This document shows positions 23,623 to 32,322 of a stretch of 64,000 bases of DNA, one piece after another. The notes beneath the pieces were generated by a model. The model searched no databases. It was given only the letters and a program-made list of their open reading frames with translations, and was not told the origin of the DNA. Position numbers and translations under genes: made by a program. Within the stretch, counting starts at the first letter, position 1. Each line of letters begins with the position of its first letter. This stretch comes from Streptomyces sp. NBC_01198 (GTDB lineage: Bacteria; Actinomycetota; Actinomycetes; Streptomycetales; Streptomycetaceae): contig NZ_CP108568.1 of assembly GCF_036010485.1 (NCBI RefSeq), positions 3,913,001 to 3,977,000 on the forward strand. Reading direction: 5' to 3'.

Positions 23623-24600
23623 TCAGTACGCCAGCGCGCGGTCGACGGCGTCGAGTACGCGGTCCAGGCCCGGCAGGTACTCCTCCTCCAGGCGGGCCGG
23701 CGGGTAGGGGGCGTGGAAGCCGCCGACCCGCAGTACAGGCGCCTCAAGGTGGTAGAAGCAGCGCTCGGCGATCCGGGCTGCGATCTCGGCGCCCGCGCCG
23801 TAGAAGACCGGGGCCTCGTGCACGACGACCAGCCGGCCGGTCCGCCGCACCGACGCCTGGATCGTGTCGAAGTCGATCGGCGAGAGCGAGCGGAGGTCCA
23901 CGACCTCCAGGCTACGGCCCTCGTTGGCGGCCGCGGCCGCCGCCTCCAGGCACACCTTCACCATCGGGCCGTACGCCGCGAGCGTCACGTCCGTGCCCGG
24001 CTGGGCGATGACCGCCTGGTGCAGGTCGCCGGGCAGCGCGGAGACGTCGACCTCGCCCTTGTCCCAGTAGCGCCGCTTCGGCTCGAAGAAGATGACCGGG
24101 TCGTCGCACTCGATGGCCTGCTGCAGCATCCAGTAGGCGTCGGAGGCGTTGGAAGGCGAGACGACCTTGAGCCCGGGGATGTGCGCGAAAAGCGCCTCGG
24201 GCGACTCGCTGTGGTGCTCGACCGCGCCGATGCCGCCGCCGTAGGGGATGCGGATGACGACCGGCAGCTTGATCTTGCCGAGCGCGCGGGCGTGCATCTT
24301 GGCCAGCTGCGTGACGATCTGGTCGTACGCGGGGAAGACGAAGCCGTCGAACTGGATCTCCACCACCGGGCGGTAGCCGCGCAGCGCCAGCCCGATCGCC
24401 GTACCGACGATGCCCGACTCGGCGAGCGGGGTGTCGATGACCCGCCCCTCGCCGAAGTCCTTGTGCAGGCCGTCGGTGATACGGAAGACGCCGCCGAGCT
24501 TTCCGACGTCCTCGCCCATGATGAGGACCTTGGGGTCGTTCTCCAGCGCCTTGCGCAGGGATTCGTTGAGGGCCTTGGCCACTGCCATCGTCTGGGTCAT
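23623..24600 (-). CDS. bkdB: branched-chain 2-oxo acid dehydrogenase E1 beta, cluster 1
   Basis: A 325-residue E1 beta subunit. It shows GEDVGKLGGVFRITDGL, DTPLAESGIVGTAIGLAL, RIPYGGGIGAVEHHS and the C-terminal transketolase domain VVVHEAPVFYGAGAEIA. It pairs with E1 alpha to decarboxylate 2-oxo acids with thiamine diphosphate. Only 2 bp separate its start from the E1 alpha stop, so the subunits are coupled. It closely parallels the second copy at 45063-46091. Confidence 0.94.
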   Translation of the reverse strand: MTQTMAVAKALNESLRKALENDPKVLIMGEDVGKLGGVFRITDGLHKDFGEGRVIDTPLAESGIVGTAIGLALRGYRPVVEIQFDGFVFPAYDQIVTQLAKMHARALGKIKLPVVIRIPYGGGIGAVEHHSESPEALFAHIPGLKVVSPSNASDAYWMLQQAIECDDPVIFFEPKRRYWDKGEVDVSALPGDLHQAVIAQPGTDVTLAAYGPMVKVCLEAAAAAANEGRSLEVVDLRSLSPIDFDTIQASVRRTGRLVVVHEAPVFYGAGAEIAARIAERCFYHLEAPVLRVGGFHAPYPPARLEEEYLPGLDRVLDAVDRALAY

Positions 24601-24602
24601 GA

Positions 24603-25790
24603 TCAGTGCCCCGTTCCCACGGTCGAGCCCACGGTCGTGTCCCCGGTGTCGAAGGACTCCAGGTATGCGGCGAACTGCGCGCGCTCCTCGTCGACGAGCG
24701 CGCTGCCGTCCGCGTAGACGTTCTCGAAGATCGCCATGGTGCCGGGGTTCGGCATGTTCCGCACGCCCTCGCGCACCCGCTTGGCCAGCGCGTCGCTCTC
24801 CGCGTCGATCTCCGCGTAGAAGGCCTCGTCGGCGATGCCCTCGCGCTCCAGGTAGGTCTTCAGCCGGGCGATGGGGTCCTTGGACGCCCACTCCTCGCGC
24901 TCCTCGTCGCGCCGGTAGCGCGTCGGGTCGTCGGTCGTGGTGTGCGCGCCCATCCGGTACGTGAACGCCTCGACCAGCATCGGCCCCTGCCCGCTGCGGG
25001 CGTGGTCGAGGGCGGCCCTGGTGACGGCGAGCACCGCGAGCACGTCGTTGCCGTCGACCCGGACGCCGGGGAAGCCGAAGCCGGCCGCGCGCTGGTAGAT
25101 CGGCACCCGGGACTGCTTCTCGGTCGGCTCGGAGATGGCCCACTGGTTGTTCTGGCAGAAGAAGACCACGGGCGCGTTGTACACCGCGGCGAAGGTGAAG
25201 GCCTCGGCCACGTCGCCCTGGCTGGAGGCGCCGTCGCCGAAGTAGGCGATCACGGCGGCGTCGGCGCCGTCCTTGGCCACCCCCATGGCGTAACCCGTGG
25301 CGTGCAGCGTCTGTGAGCCGATGACGATGGTGTAGAGCTGGAAGTTGTTCTCGTTGGGGTCCCAGCCGCCGTGGTTCACACCGCGGAACATCCCCAGCAG
25401 GTTGAGCGGGTCCACGTCCCGCGTCCAGGCCACGCCGTGCTCGCGATACGTCGGGAACACGTAGTCGTCGGGCCTGGTGGCGCGCCCGGAACCGATCTGC
25501 GCGGCCTCCTGGCCGAGCAGCGAGGCCCACAGGCCCAGCTCGCCCTGCCGCTGCAAGGTGATCGCCTCGGCGTCGAAACGCCGGGTCAGCACCATGTCGC
25601 GGTACAGGCCGCGCAGCTCTTCCGGCGTCAGGTCGATCGCGTAGTCGTCGTGCTCGACCCGCTCGCCCTCGGGGGTCAGCAGCTGTACGAGCCCCGGCTC
25701 TCCGCTACCGCGCTTCGCGACGGCTGCGCGGGTCGTCCGCCCCCTGCCTTTGGCGGGGGCACCCCCAGCGGCAGTGCTCTTCACGCTCAC
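24603..25790 (-). CDS. bkdA: branched-chain 2-oxo acid dehydrogenase E1 alpha, cluster 1
   Basis: A 395-residue E1 alpha with the thiamine-diphosphate motif GDGASSQGDVAEAF...QNN (GDG-x(about 27)-NN). The phosphorylation-loop region of the family, YRMGAHTTTDDPTRYR, is present. The N-terminal 30 residues are basic and disordered. GTG 25790 is chosen from GGAGGAG at 5 bp. It is the first gene of cluster 1, divergent from an orphan response regulator across a 419-bp space. Confidence 0.94.
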   Translation of the reverse strand: MSVKSTAAGGAPAKGRGRTTRAAVAKRGSGEPGLVQLLTPEGERVEHDDYAIDLTPEELRGLYRDMVLTRRFDAEAITLQRQGELGLWASLLGQEAAQIGSGRATRPDDYVFPTYREHGVAWTRDVDPLNLLGMFRGVNHGGWDPNENNFQLYTIVIGSQTLHATGYAMGVAKDGADAAVIAYFGDGASSQGDVAEAFTFAAVYNAPVVFFCQNNQWAISEPTEKQSRVPIYQRAAGFGFPGVRVDGNDVLAVLAVTRAALDHARSGQGPMLVEAFTYRMGAHTTTDDPTRYRRDEEREEWASKDPIARLKTYLEREGIADEAFYAEIDAESDALAKRVREGVRNMPNPGTMAIFENVYADGSALVDEERAQFAAYLESFDTGDTTVGSTVGTGH

Positions 25791-26209
25791 GTTCGCTCCT
25801 CCGTCTGTCCGGCCCCCGGGATCTGCCGGGGAGCAGGATGGGGCCTCCCCCACGTGATCGGGGGGCGGCGCACCTGGTCCGGCGGGACGCACGGGGTGTG
25901 TGCGGCATGGCCGAACCAGGCGTGACAGCGTCCCGGCGGATGGCCTGCAACACAGACGTTACCCAGAAGTCCCGCATTCGCGCGAAGCCGTCCGACCTGC
26001 GGTTTTGCTTGGATTTCCTAGTAAGTACGCGGGCGCGGCGCTTTCCGGGCAGCCGGCCCGGCCGTCGCCGGCCTGCCGGTCGACCTGTTGTCGCAGGCCA
26101 CCGGGACAACGGCACCGTATCTCGGATGCCGGACATCCGTAAGGGGCCGCCCGGGGGTGCGCCGGGTCCGCGGGAGGCAGACCGGCGCGCGGGGTGCGAG
26201 GCTGGGCAC
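25791..26209. promoter_or_regulatory. divergent regulatory region, bkd cluster 1 / response regulator
   Basis: This 419-bp gap holds the promoters of the bkd operon and of the LuxR-type regulator. It contains a comparatively AT-rich patch (about 25970-26035) and a 17-bp palindrome, CGGATG-CCGGA-CATCCG (26123-26139), placed about 70 bp before the regulator start. I see no gene or terminator in it. Binding by the regulator is inference. Confidence 0.55.
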
Positions 26210-26872
26210 GTGAGTGAAAACGGACATATACGGGTTTTCCTACTGGACGACCACGAACTGGTGCGCCGCGGCGTCAACGACCTGCTGTCGGTCGATCCGT
26301 CGATCGAGATCGTCGGCGAGGCGGCCAGCGCGACCGAGGCGATGGACCGGGTGCCCGACGCGCATCCCGACGTCGCCGTGCTGGACGTACGGCTGCCGGA
26401 CGGCAGCGGCGTCGAGGCCTGCCGCGAGATCCGCTCGCGCGACGAGTCGGTGAAGTGCCTGATGCTCACGTCCTTCGCGGACGACGAGGCACTCTTCGAC
26501 GCGGTCATGGCAGGCGCGGCAGGCTACGTCCCCAAGGTCATCAGGGGCGACGACCTGATCAGCGCCGTACGCGAGGTCGCCGCCGGCCACTCGCTGCTCG
26601 ATCCGGCCGCCACCGCCCAGGTGATCGAGCGGCTCAGGGACGGCGGCGCCCGCAGCGAGCAGGATGAGCGGCTCGGCGACCTCACCGGCCAGGAGCGGCG
26701 GCTGCTCGACCTGATCGGCGAGGGGCTCACCAACCGCGAGATCGGCGAGCAGACCGGGCTGGCGGAGAGCGCCGTCAGGAAGTCGATGTCCGCGATGCTG
26801 GCGAAGCTCGGCATGGAGCGCCTGACGCAGGCGGAGGCCTATGCGGCGCGAGTGACGAAGCCGGTGCCATAA
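26210..26872 (+). CDS. LuxR-family response regulator (orphan)
   Basis: A 220-residue response regulator. The receiver domain (about 6-120) has the acidic pair LLDDHELV, phosphoacceptor Asp59 in VAVLDVRLPD, Thr87 and Lys109 in GYVPKVIRG. The LuxR-type helix-turn-helix follows (LTGQERRLLDLIGEGLTNREI, shown in part; then SAVRKSMSAMLAKLG). The GTG at 26210 matches the receiver start; upstream frame is non-coding in character. No sensor kinase gene adjoins it. It is divergent from the bkd cluster 1 operon and may regulate it. Confidence 0.92.
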   Translation: MSENGHIRVFLLDDHELVRRGVNDLLSVDPSIEIVGEAASATEAMDRVPDAHPDVAVLDVRLPDGSGVEACREIRSRDESVKCLMLTSFADDEALFDAVMAGAAGYVPKVIRGDDLISAVREVAAGHSLLDPAATAQVIERLRDGGARSEQDERLGDLTGQERRLLDLIGEGLTNREIGEQTGLAESAVRKSMSAMLAKLGMERLTQAEAYAARVTKPVP

Positions 26873-26967
26873 CGGCCGTAGTCGGCATAAGGGTGCCCTT
26901 AGCAGGTCGGGGTGGGGTGGCGCCACCCCGCCCGAACGGCCCCCTTTGGTGATCTACTCTGTGGCAC

Positions 26968-28002
26968 GTGACGGGCACGGCGACGGAGCCGCACGAGCGG
27001 GCTTCGCTGACCGCCTTGCTGCATCGGTACGAAAGCGCGGGGGAGCCGCTGACCTGCGAAGCAGTCCCCCGGGGACTGCTGAACCGCGGGTGGCGGGTGA
27101 CCACCACCAGGGGCCGGTACTTCCTCAAGCAGTACCTCTCCCCGGACACCGCGGAGCCCGCTCTCATCGTGCGCCAGCACCGCGCCACCCGGGGCCTGGC
27201 CCGGCTCGGCCTGCCCGCCGCGGCACCGCTGCCGGACGCCGACGGCCGCACGGTGACGCTGCACCGCGGATACGGCTACGCCCTCTTCCCGTGGATCGAC
27301 GGCACCCACCGCGAGGGCACCGAGCTGACCGCCGGGCAGTCCCGGCGGCTCGGCACCCTGCTCGGCCGGGTGCACACCGGGCTCGCCCACGTCCAGCCGC
27401 CGCCGGCCGCGGGCCCGCGGCCCAGCGCCGACCCGGACCGTACGCACGCCGACATCGCCCGGCTGCTCGCCCTGGTCAGGGCCCGCCATCCCTACGACGA
27501 CTTCGACGGCCTGGCCGAACACCGGCTGGTCGAGCGCGGCGACCTGCTGCGGCGGCACGCCCACCGCCGCCCGCCGGACCCCGCGCCGGACGGCCGCATC
27601 CAAGGCTGGGTGCACGGCGACTTCCACCCGCTCAACCTGCTCTACCGCGGCGACGAACCCGCCGCCATCGTCGACTGGGACCGGCTCGGCGTCCAGCCGC
27701 GTGCCGAGGAGGCCGTCAGGGCCGCCGCCATCTTCTTCGTCCACCCGGTGGACGGCCGCCTCGACCTGCGCAAGGTCCGGGCCTACGCCCGGGCGTACCG
27801 GCTCGCCTCCGGCGCGGGCGAGGCGGAGGTCGCGGCCGCCGTGCACCGGGTGTGGTGGGAGCGGCTCAACGACTTCTGGATGCTGCACTGGCGCTACGAG
27901 CGCCGCGACCGCCGCTCCGACCCGCTCTTCCCCGCCGCCTCGGCGCTGGCCGTGTGGTGGACGGGGGAGTACGAGTCGGTGCTCGACGCCTTCGCCGGGT
28001 AG
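26968..28002 (+). CDS. aminoglycoside-phosphotransferase-fold kinase
   Basis: A 344-residue APH/ChoK-like kinase. The catalytic loop WVHGDFHPLNLLY and the metal-binding AIVDWDRLG are both present, as is the ATP-site Lys in RYFLKQYLS. APH-fold enzymes phosphorylate small hydroxyl or amino compounds (homoserine, choline, sugars, antibiotics); the substrate is unknown and drug resistance should not be assumed. The GTG at 26968 lies 95 bp after the response regulator; a small GC hairpin (26914-26929) separates them. Confidence 0.88.
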   Translation: MTGTATEPHERASLTALLHRYESAGEPLTCEAVPRGLLNRGWRVTTTRGRYFLKQYLSPDTAEPALIVRQHRATRGLARLGLPAAAPLPDADGRTVTLHRGYGYALFPWIDGTHREGTELTAGQSRRLGTLLGRVHTGLAHVQPPPAAGPRPSADPDRTHADIARLLALVRARHPYDDFDGLAEHRLVERGDLLRRHAHRRPPDPAPDGRIQGWVHGDFHPLNLLYRGDEPAAIVDWDRLGVQPRAEEAVRAAAIFFVHPVDGRLDLRKVRAYARAYRLASGAGEAEVAAAVHRVWWERLNDFWMLHWRYERRDRRSDPLFPAASALAVWWTGEYESVLDAFAG

Positions 28003-28023
28003 CGGCCGGCGGCGGCTCAGCTC

Positions 28024-29625
28024 TCAGTTGCCGTCCAGGCCCGGGGCGTGGGTGTCGTTGTCACCGGAGGGCGGCGCGCTGGGCGTGTCGTCGGTCGGCG
28101 GCGGCGTGGTGGGCTTGCTCGGCGGCGTCGTCGTGGGCCTGGTCGGCTTCGTCGCCGACGGAGTCGTCGCCGGAGTGCTGGGCGGGGTGGTCGGCGGGGC
28201 ACTCGTCGAGGGGGTCGAGCTCGGCGTGGTCGGCGCGGTGCTCGCCTCGCCGGTGTCGTCGGTCGGCCCCTCGTTCGGATCCTCCGAGGGCTGCTCGTCG
28301 GCCGACGGCGCCTCGCTATGGCCCACCGGGGTCGGGGAATGGTTGTCGGCGGGAGTGCCGCCGCTGCCGCCGGTCGGCAGCGTCGCCAGGTACACACCGA
28401 GCACCACGGCAAGCACCGCGGCGACCGCGAAGAGGGCCGGCTTGAGCCAGCGGTTGCCGCCCTGGCCGCCGCCGGAGGCCTGCCCGCCGCCGCCGTAACC
28501 GCCGTCGTAACCGGTGGTCTTGCCGCCGAGGCCGCCGCCGACGTCGCCGGCGAGCAGCGGCAGGCCCAGCTCGGCGGTGCTGCCGCTCCCGTCGGGGCGG
28601 TAGCCGCCGGGGCCGGGCCCGCCCGGGCGCTGCGACTGCGGCATGACCGCGGTCACCACACCGGTGTTCCACATGCCGCCGGTCCAGCCGCCCTGCTGGG
28701 CCAGCGTCTGGTGCGCGTAGCCGACGACGCCGCGCATCTCCTCGGCGCTCTGGAAGCGGTCCTCCGGCTGCTTGGCCAGCGCGCGCAGCACCATGCCGTC
28801 GAGCTCCGGCGGCACCCGGTCGCTGACCTGGGACGGGACCCGCGGGTCGTCCTGGACGTGCTGGTAGACCACCGACAGCGGGGTCTCGCCGGTGAAGGGC
28901 GGGCGCAGCGCCAGCAGCTCGTAGAGCAGGCAGCCGGTGGCGTAGAGGTCGCTGCGGTGGTCCACGGACTTGCCCAGCGCCTGCTCGGGCGAGAGGTACT
29001 GCGGGGTGCCCATCACCATGCCGGTCTGCGTCATCGTGCTCGCGGCGCCGTGCAGGGCGCGGGCGATGCCGAAGTCCATGACCTTGACCGCGCCGCCGGT
29101 GGTGATGATCACGTTGGCCGGTTTGATGTCCCGGTGCACGATGCCGTGCTGGTGGCTGTACGCGAGCGCGTCCAGCACACCCGAGACGATCAGCAGCGCC
29201 TGGTCGATCGGCGGCGGGGTCGGGCCGTTCAGCAGGTCCTTGATCGTGTGGCCCTCGACCAGCTCCATCACGATGTAGGAGACGGTGCCGGTGGGCGTGC
29301 GGTCCTCGCCGGAGTCGTAGACGGCCACGACGGCGTGGTGGTTCAGGCCCGCGACGGCCTGGGCCTCGCGGGTGAAGCGGGCCTTGGAGATCGGGTCCTC
29401 GGCCAGGTCGTTGCGGAGCAGCTTCACCGCCACGATCCGCCCCAGGCGCACGTCCTCGGCCGCGAAGACCTCCGCCATGCCGCCGCGGCCCAGCCGCCCG
29501 GTCAGCCGGTAGCGGCCGTCGCCGACGAAGGCGCCCACGCCCAACTGCCCGGGGGACTCGCCGGAAACCTCCGGCGCCCCGGTGGACGCGCTGCTTGCGT
29601 CGGCCGTCTCGTTCGGGTCGACCAT
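28024..29625 (-). CDS. Ser/Thr protein kinase with C-terminal Pro/Thr-rich tail
   Basis: A 533-residue PknB-type kinase. The catalytic domain (about 38-300) is complete: LGRGGMAEVFAA (glycine loop), VAVKLL (Lys), HRDIKPANVI (catalytic loop), MDFGIARA (DFG) and GTPQYLSPEQ (APE-equivalent). A single membrane helix follows at about 395-416 (KPALFAVAAVLAVVLGVYLA). The outside tail is Pro/Thr/Ser-rich and has no PASTA repeat. It is divergent from the other PknB-type kinase. Substrates are unknown. Confidence 0.93.
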   Translation of the reverse strand: MVDPNETADASSASTGAPEVSGESPGQLGVGAFVGDGRYRLTGRLGRGGMAEVFAAEDVRLGRIVAVKLLRNDLAEDPISKARFTREAQAVAGLNHHAVVAVYDSGEDRTPTGTVSYIVMELVEGHTIKDLLNGPTPPPIDQALLIVSGVLDALAYSHQHGIVHRDIKPANVIITTGGAVKVMDFGIARALHGAASTMTQTGMVMGTPQYLSPEQALGKSVDHRSDLYATGCLLYELLALRPPFTGETPLSVVYQHVQDDPRVPSQVSDRVPPELDGMVLRALAKQPEDRFQSAEEMRGVVGYAHQTLAQQGGWTGGMWNTGVVTAVMPQSQRPGGPGPGGYRPDGSGSTAELGLPLLAGDVGGGLGGKTTGYDGGYGGGGQASGGGQGGNRWLKPALFAVAAVLAVVLGVYLATLPTGGSGGTPADNHSPTPVGHSEAPSADEQPSEDPNEGPTDDTGEASTAPTTPSSTPSTSAPPTTPPSTPATTPSATKPTRPTTTPPSKPTTPPPTDDTPSAPPSGDNDTHAPGLDGN

Positions 29626-29899
29626 CAGTCCTCGCCGTCGTTCGCCATCGCCTCGTGCTTCGTCTGGTGCGCCACCGTACCGCTTTTCGGCACCCGCCCA
29701 TGGCCCGTGTCCGTGCGCTTACCCGCGTTTGACGGGCCGATCCGGATACTTGCGGAACTTCCGCCTCTGTGCGGGCCGACGTGCGTCAGGTGACGAGATG
29801 GTCAACGAACTTGACGTGCACGCGCGATCGACCAGACTTGGCGGGCAAGCTCGGGGACGTGTCTCACCCCGTTGGACCTTCATGGGGGTAGCGGTACTG

Positions 29900-31609
29900 A
29901 TGAGCGGGGACGCCACGCAGGGCGGCGGGTACTCGGGGCGCTCGGTCGGCGGCGGGCGGTACGTACTGCGCGACCTGCTCGGCCAAGGCGGCATGGCGTC
30001 CGTCCACCTGGCGCACGACACCGTGCTCGACCGGCCGGTGGCCGTCAAGACCCTCCACACCAACCTCGGCCACGAGCCCTCCTTCCGCGAGCGCTTCCGC
30101 CGCGAGGCCCAGTCCGTCGCCAAGCTCAACCACACCAACATCGTGTCGGTCTTCGACTCCGGCGAGGACACGATCGACGGCCAGGTCGTCCCCTACATCG
30201 TCATGGAATACGTCGAGGGCAAACCGCTCGGCGACGTCCTGGCCGCCGACATCGCCCAGCACGGCGCGATGCCCGCCGACCGGGCGCTGAAGATCGCCGG
30301 CGACGTGCTGGCGGCGCTGGCAGTCAGCCACGAAATGGGCCTGGTCCACCGGGACATCAAGCCCGGCAACGTGATGATCACCCGGCGCGGCACCGTCAAG
30401 GTCATGGACTTCGGCATCGCGCGTGCCATGCAGTCCGGGGTCACCTCGATGACCCAGACCGGCATGGTCGTCGGCACCCCGCAGTATCTGTCGCCCGAAC
30501 AGGCCCTGGGGCGTGGGGTCGACGAGCGCTCCGACCTCTACTCGGTCGGCTGCATGCTCTTCGAACTGCTGACCGGGCGGCTGCCCTTCGACGCCGACTC
30601 GCCGCTGGCGATGGCGTATCAGCACGTGCAGGAGACGCCGCCCGCGCCGACCACCTTCAACCGCGCCCTCACCCCGGCCGTCGACGCCCTGATCGCCCGC
30701 GCCCTGCGCAAGAACCCGGCCGAGCGCTTCCCGACTGCCGACGCCATGCACGACGAGACCGACCGGGTGCTGGCCGCCACCTCCCGCGACACCATGCCGC
30801 TGATATCCGGCGGCCCGGCGGCCGGCAACCGCGGCGAAGGCGTCGGCGCCTCCGTCTTCCCGTCCGCACCCGGACCGCTGCCCACCCCGCCGCAGCAGCT
30901 GCACACCCCGTACGCGCCCACCCCGCAGCCCCAGGGCTTCGGCCCCTCCAGCCCGCCGCCCTCCGCCTACGGCTACCCGCAGCAGGGTGGCACCCGGACC
31001 CCGCCGCCCAGCCCCGCGTACGGGATGAGCGCGCCGCCGCCCTCCCACCTGCAGGCGCTGCCGCAGCAGCACCTGGGCGGCAGGCCGCCCGGCGGCGGCA
31101 TGGGCAGGGGTCCCGGCGGCGGAGGCGGTCGCAAGCGGAACATCCCGCTGATCGTGGGCTCGGCGGTCGGGGCGCTGGCCGTCATCGTCGTCGTCTCGGT
31201 CCTCCTCGCCATGTCCGGCGGTGGCGGCGACGACCCGGTCACCGACCCGACCGGCGACCCGGCCGTCAGCTCGTCCGGCTCCCAGACCCCCAGCCCGGCC
31301 GCGAGCATCATCGAGGGCGACCAGAGCCGCACCATCGAGACCTCCGAGTGCACCAAGGCACACAACGACCTGATCAACCCGGGCAAGCCCAACCTGATGA
31401 CGATGCCCGACTTCACCTCGATCTACGTGGACTCGGCGGTGGCCTGCATGAAGGCCGCCAACTGGCCCTACGAGATCAGGGACATGGACGAGCAGCAGTG
31501 GGGCAAGGGCACCATCACTTCGCAGTCACCGAAGTCCCTGGACGACTTCGACATCAACTCCGGCCAGAAGATCACCATCTGGGTGTCCACGGGCAAGGGC
31601 GCCAGCTGA
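29900..31609 (+). CDS. PknB-type Ser/Thr kinase with a PASTA-like domain
   Basis: A 569-residue receptor kinase. The catalytic domain (about 20-285) has LGQGGMASVHLAHD, VAVKTL, HRDIKPGNVMI, MDFGIARA and GTPQYLSPEQ. A long Pro/Gln/Gly-rich linker leads to a membrane helix (about 414-437), and an extracellular domain of about 80 residues (NLMTMPDFTSIYVDSAVACM, then GTITSQSP and KITIWVSTGK) resembles one PASTA unit, which in PknB binds peptidoglycan. ATG 29900 and ATG 29882 are both possible; neither has a strong ribosome site. It is divergent from the other kinase across a gap of about 275 bp. Confidence 0.9.
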   Translation: MSGDATQGGGYSGRSVGGGRYVLRDLLGQGGMASVHLAHDTVLDRPVAVKTLHTNLGHEPSFRERFRREAQSVAKLNHTNIVSVFDSGEDTIDGQVVPYIVMEYVEGKPLGDVLAADIAQHGAMPADRALKIAGDVLAALAVSHEMGLVHRDIKPGNVMITRRGTVKVMDFGIARAMQSGVTSMTQTGMVVGTPQYLSPEQALGRGVDERSDLYSVGCMLFELLTGRLPFDADSPLAMAYQHVQETPPAPTTFNRALTPAVDALIARALRKNPAERFPTADAMHDETDRVLAATSRDTMPLISGGPAAGNRGEGVGASVFPSAPGPLPTPPQQLHTPYAPTPQPQGFGPSSPPPSAYGYPQQGGTRTPPPSPAYGMSAPPPSHLQALPQQHLGGRPPGGGMGRGPGGGGGRKRNIPLIVGSAVGALAVIVVVSVLLAMSGGGGDDPVTDPTGDPAVSSSGSQTPSPAASIIEGDQSRTIETSECTKAHNDLINPGKPNLMTMPDFTSIYVDSAVACMKAANWPYEIRDMDEQQWGKGTITSQSPKSLDDFDINSGQKITIWVSTGKGAS

Positions 31610-31662
31610 TCCCCGTCCCGGCGCGAGCCGGGACCAGCGCCGGGGGGGCGGTTCCGCGGGCG

Positions 31663-31677
31663 GCCACCGCCGGTGGC
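31663..31677. repeat. GCCAC-N5-GTGGC palindrome in a convergent gap
   Basis: A further copy of the palindrome seen three times at 11961-12083, here between the 3' ends of the PASTA-kinase gene and the bpa gene. The N5 is CGCCG, which extends the stem to GCCACCG/CGGTGGC. It could serve as a two-way terminator. Confidence 0.6.
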
Positions 31678-31716
31678 GCGGCGGCCGGCTGGTCAGGCCC
31701 TCGCGACAGAGGCGGT

Positions 31717-32265
31717 CTAGAGATACGGGCCCGAGCGTGACGTCGGCTGACCGGCCTCCTGCTCCTCGTCGTGGCCGAGCGCTCCCGGCGGCAGCGCGCG
31801 CCGCATCTGCTCCAGCTGTGCCCGCGCCGCCATCTGCTGGGCGAACAGCGCGGTCTGGATGCCGTGGAAGAGCCCTTCCAGCCAACCCACCAGCTGCGCC
31901 TGGGCGATCCGCAGCTCCGCCTCGCTCGGCACGCTGTCGTCGGTGAACGGCAGCGACAACCGCTCCAGCTCCTCCACCAGCTCCGGCGCGAGACCGGCCT
32001 CCAGCTCCTTCACCGAGCTGGCGTGGATCTCCTTGAGCCGCACCCTGCTCGCCTCGTCCAGAGGTGCCGCCCGCACCTCCTCCAGGAGCTGCTTGATCAT
32101 GCTGCCGATCCGCATCACCTTCGCCGGCTGCTCGACCATCTCCGTCACCGGGATCTCGCGGGCGTGCTCGCCCTCACCGCCCGGCGACCCCCCCAGGGCC
32201 ATTCCGTCCGGCCCGACCACCAGGACCTGCTGATTCTGCGAGCTCTCCGGGGACCGTTCGTTCAT
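31717..32265 (-). CDS. bpa: bacterial proteasome activator Bpa (PafE)
   Basis: A 182-residue protein of the Bpa/PafE family, the ATP-independent ring that opens the actinobacterial 20S proteasome. The helical core is recognisable (PAKVMRIGSMIKQLLEEVRA, SVKELEAGLAPELVEELERL, QAQLVGWLEGLFHGIQTALF). The C-terminus is RSGPYL, matching the GQYL-type tail that docks into the alpha-ring pockets of the 20S core. The ATG at 32265 has GGAG at 6 bp; a GTG at 32295 and ATGs at 32277 and 32271 are alternatives. Proteasome subunit genes are not in the window. Confidence 0.92.
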   Translation of the reverse strand: MNERSPESSQNQQVLVVGPDGMALGGSPGGEGEHAREIPVTEMVEQPAKVMRIGSMIKQLLEEVRAAPLDEASRVRLKEIHASSVKELEAGLAPELVEELERLSLPFTDDSVPSEAELRIAQAQLVGWLEGLFHGIQTALFAQQMAARAQLEQMRRALPPGALGHDEEQEAGQPTSRSGPYL

Positions 32266-32322
32266 CGGCATCTCCATACTTCCATTGTCCCGCACCCCCG
32301 TCCCGGCCGGGCCCGTGCCCCC

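Noticed and set aside
26968..28002. Antibiotic resistance aminoglycoside phosphotransferase
   Set aside because: Only the generic APH-fold motifs are present; nothing shows drug specificity and the context is housekeeping.
28480..28530. TTA codons in minus-strand genes suggested by GTAACC strings (also near 23235, 25288, 46528, 53400)
   Set aside because: In the true reading frames these are split as GGT-TAC or similar, so no TTA codon is formed.
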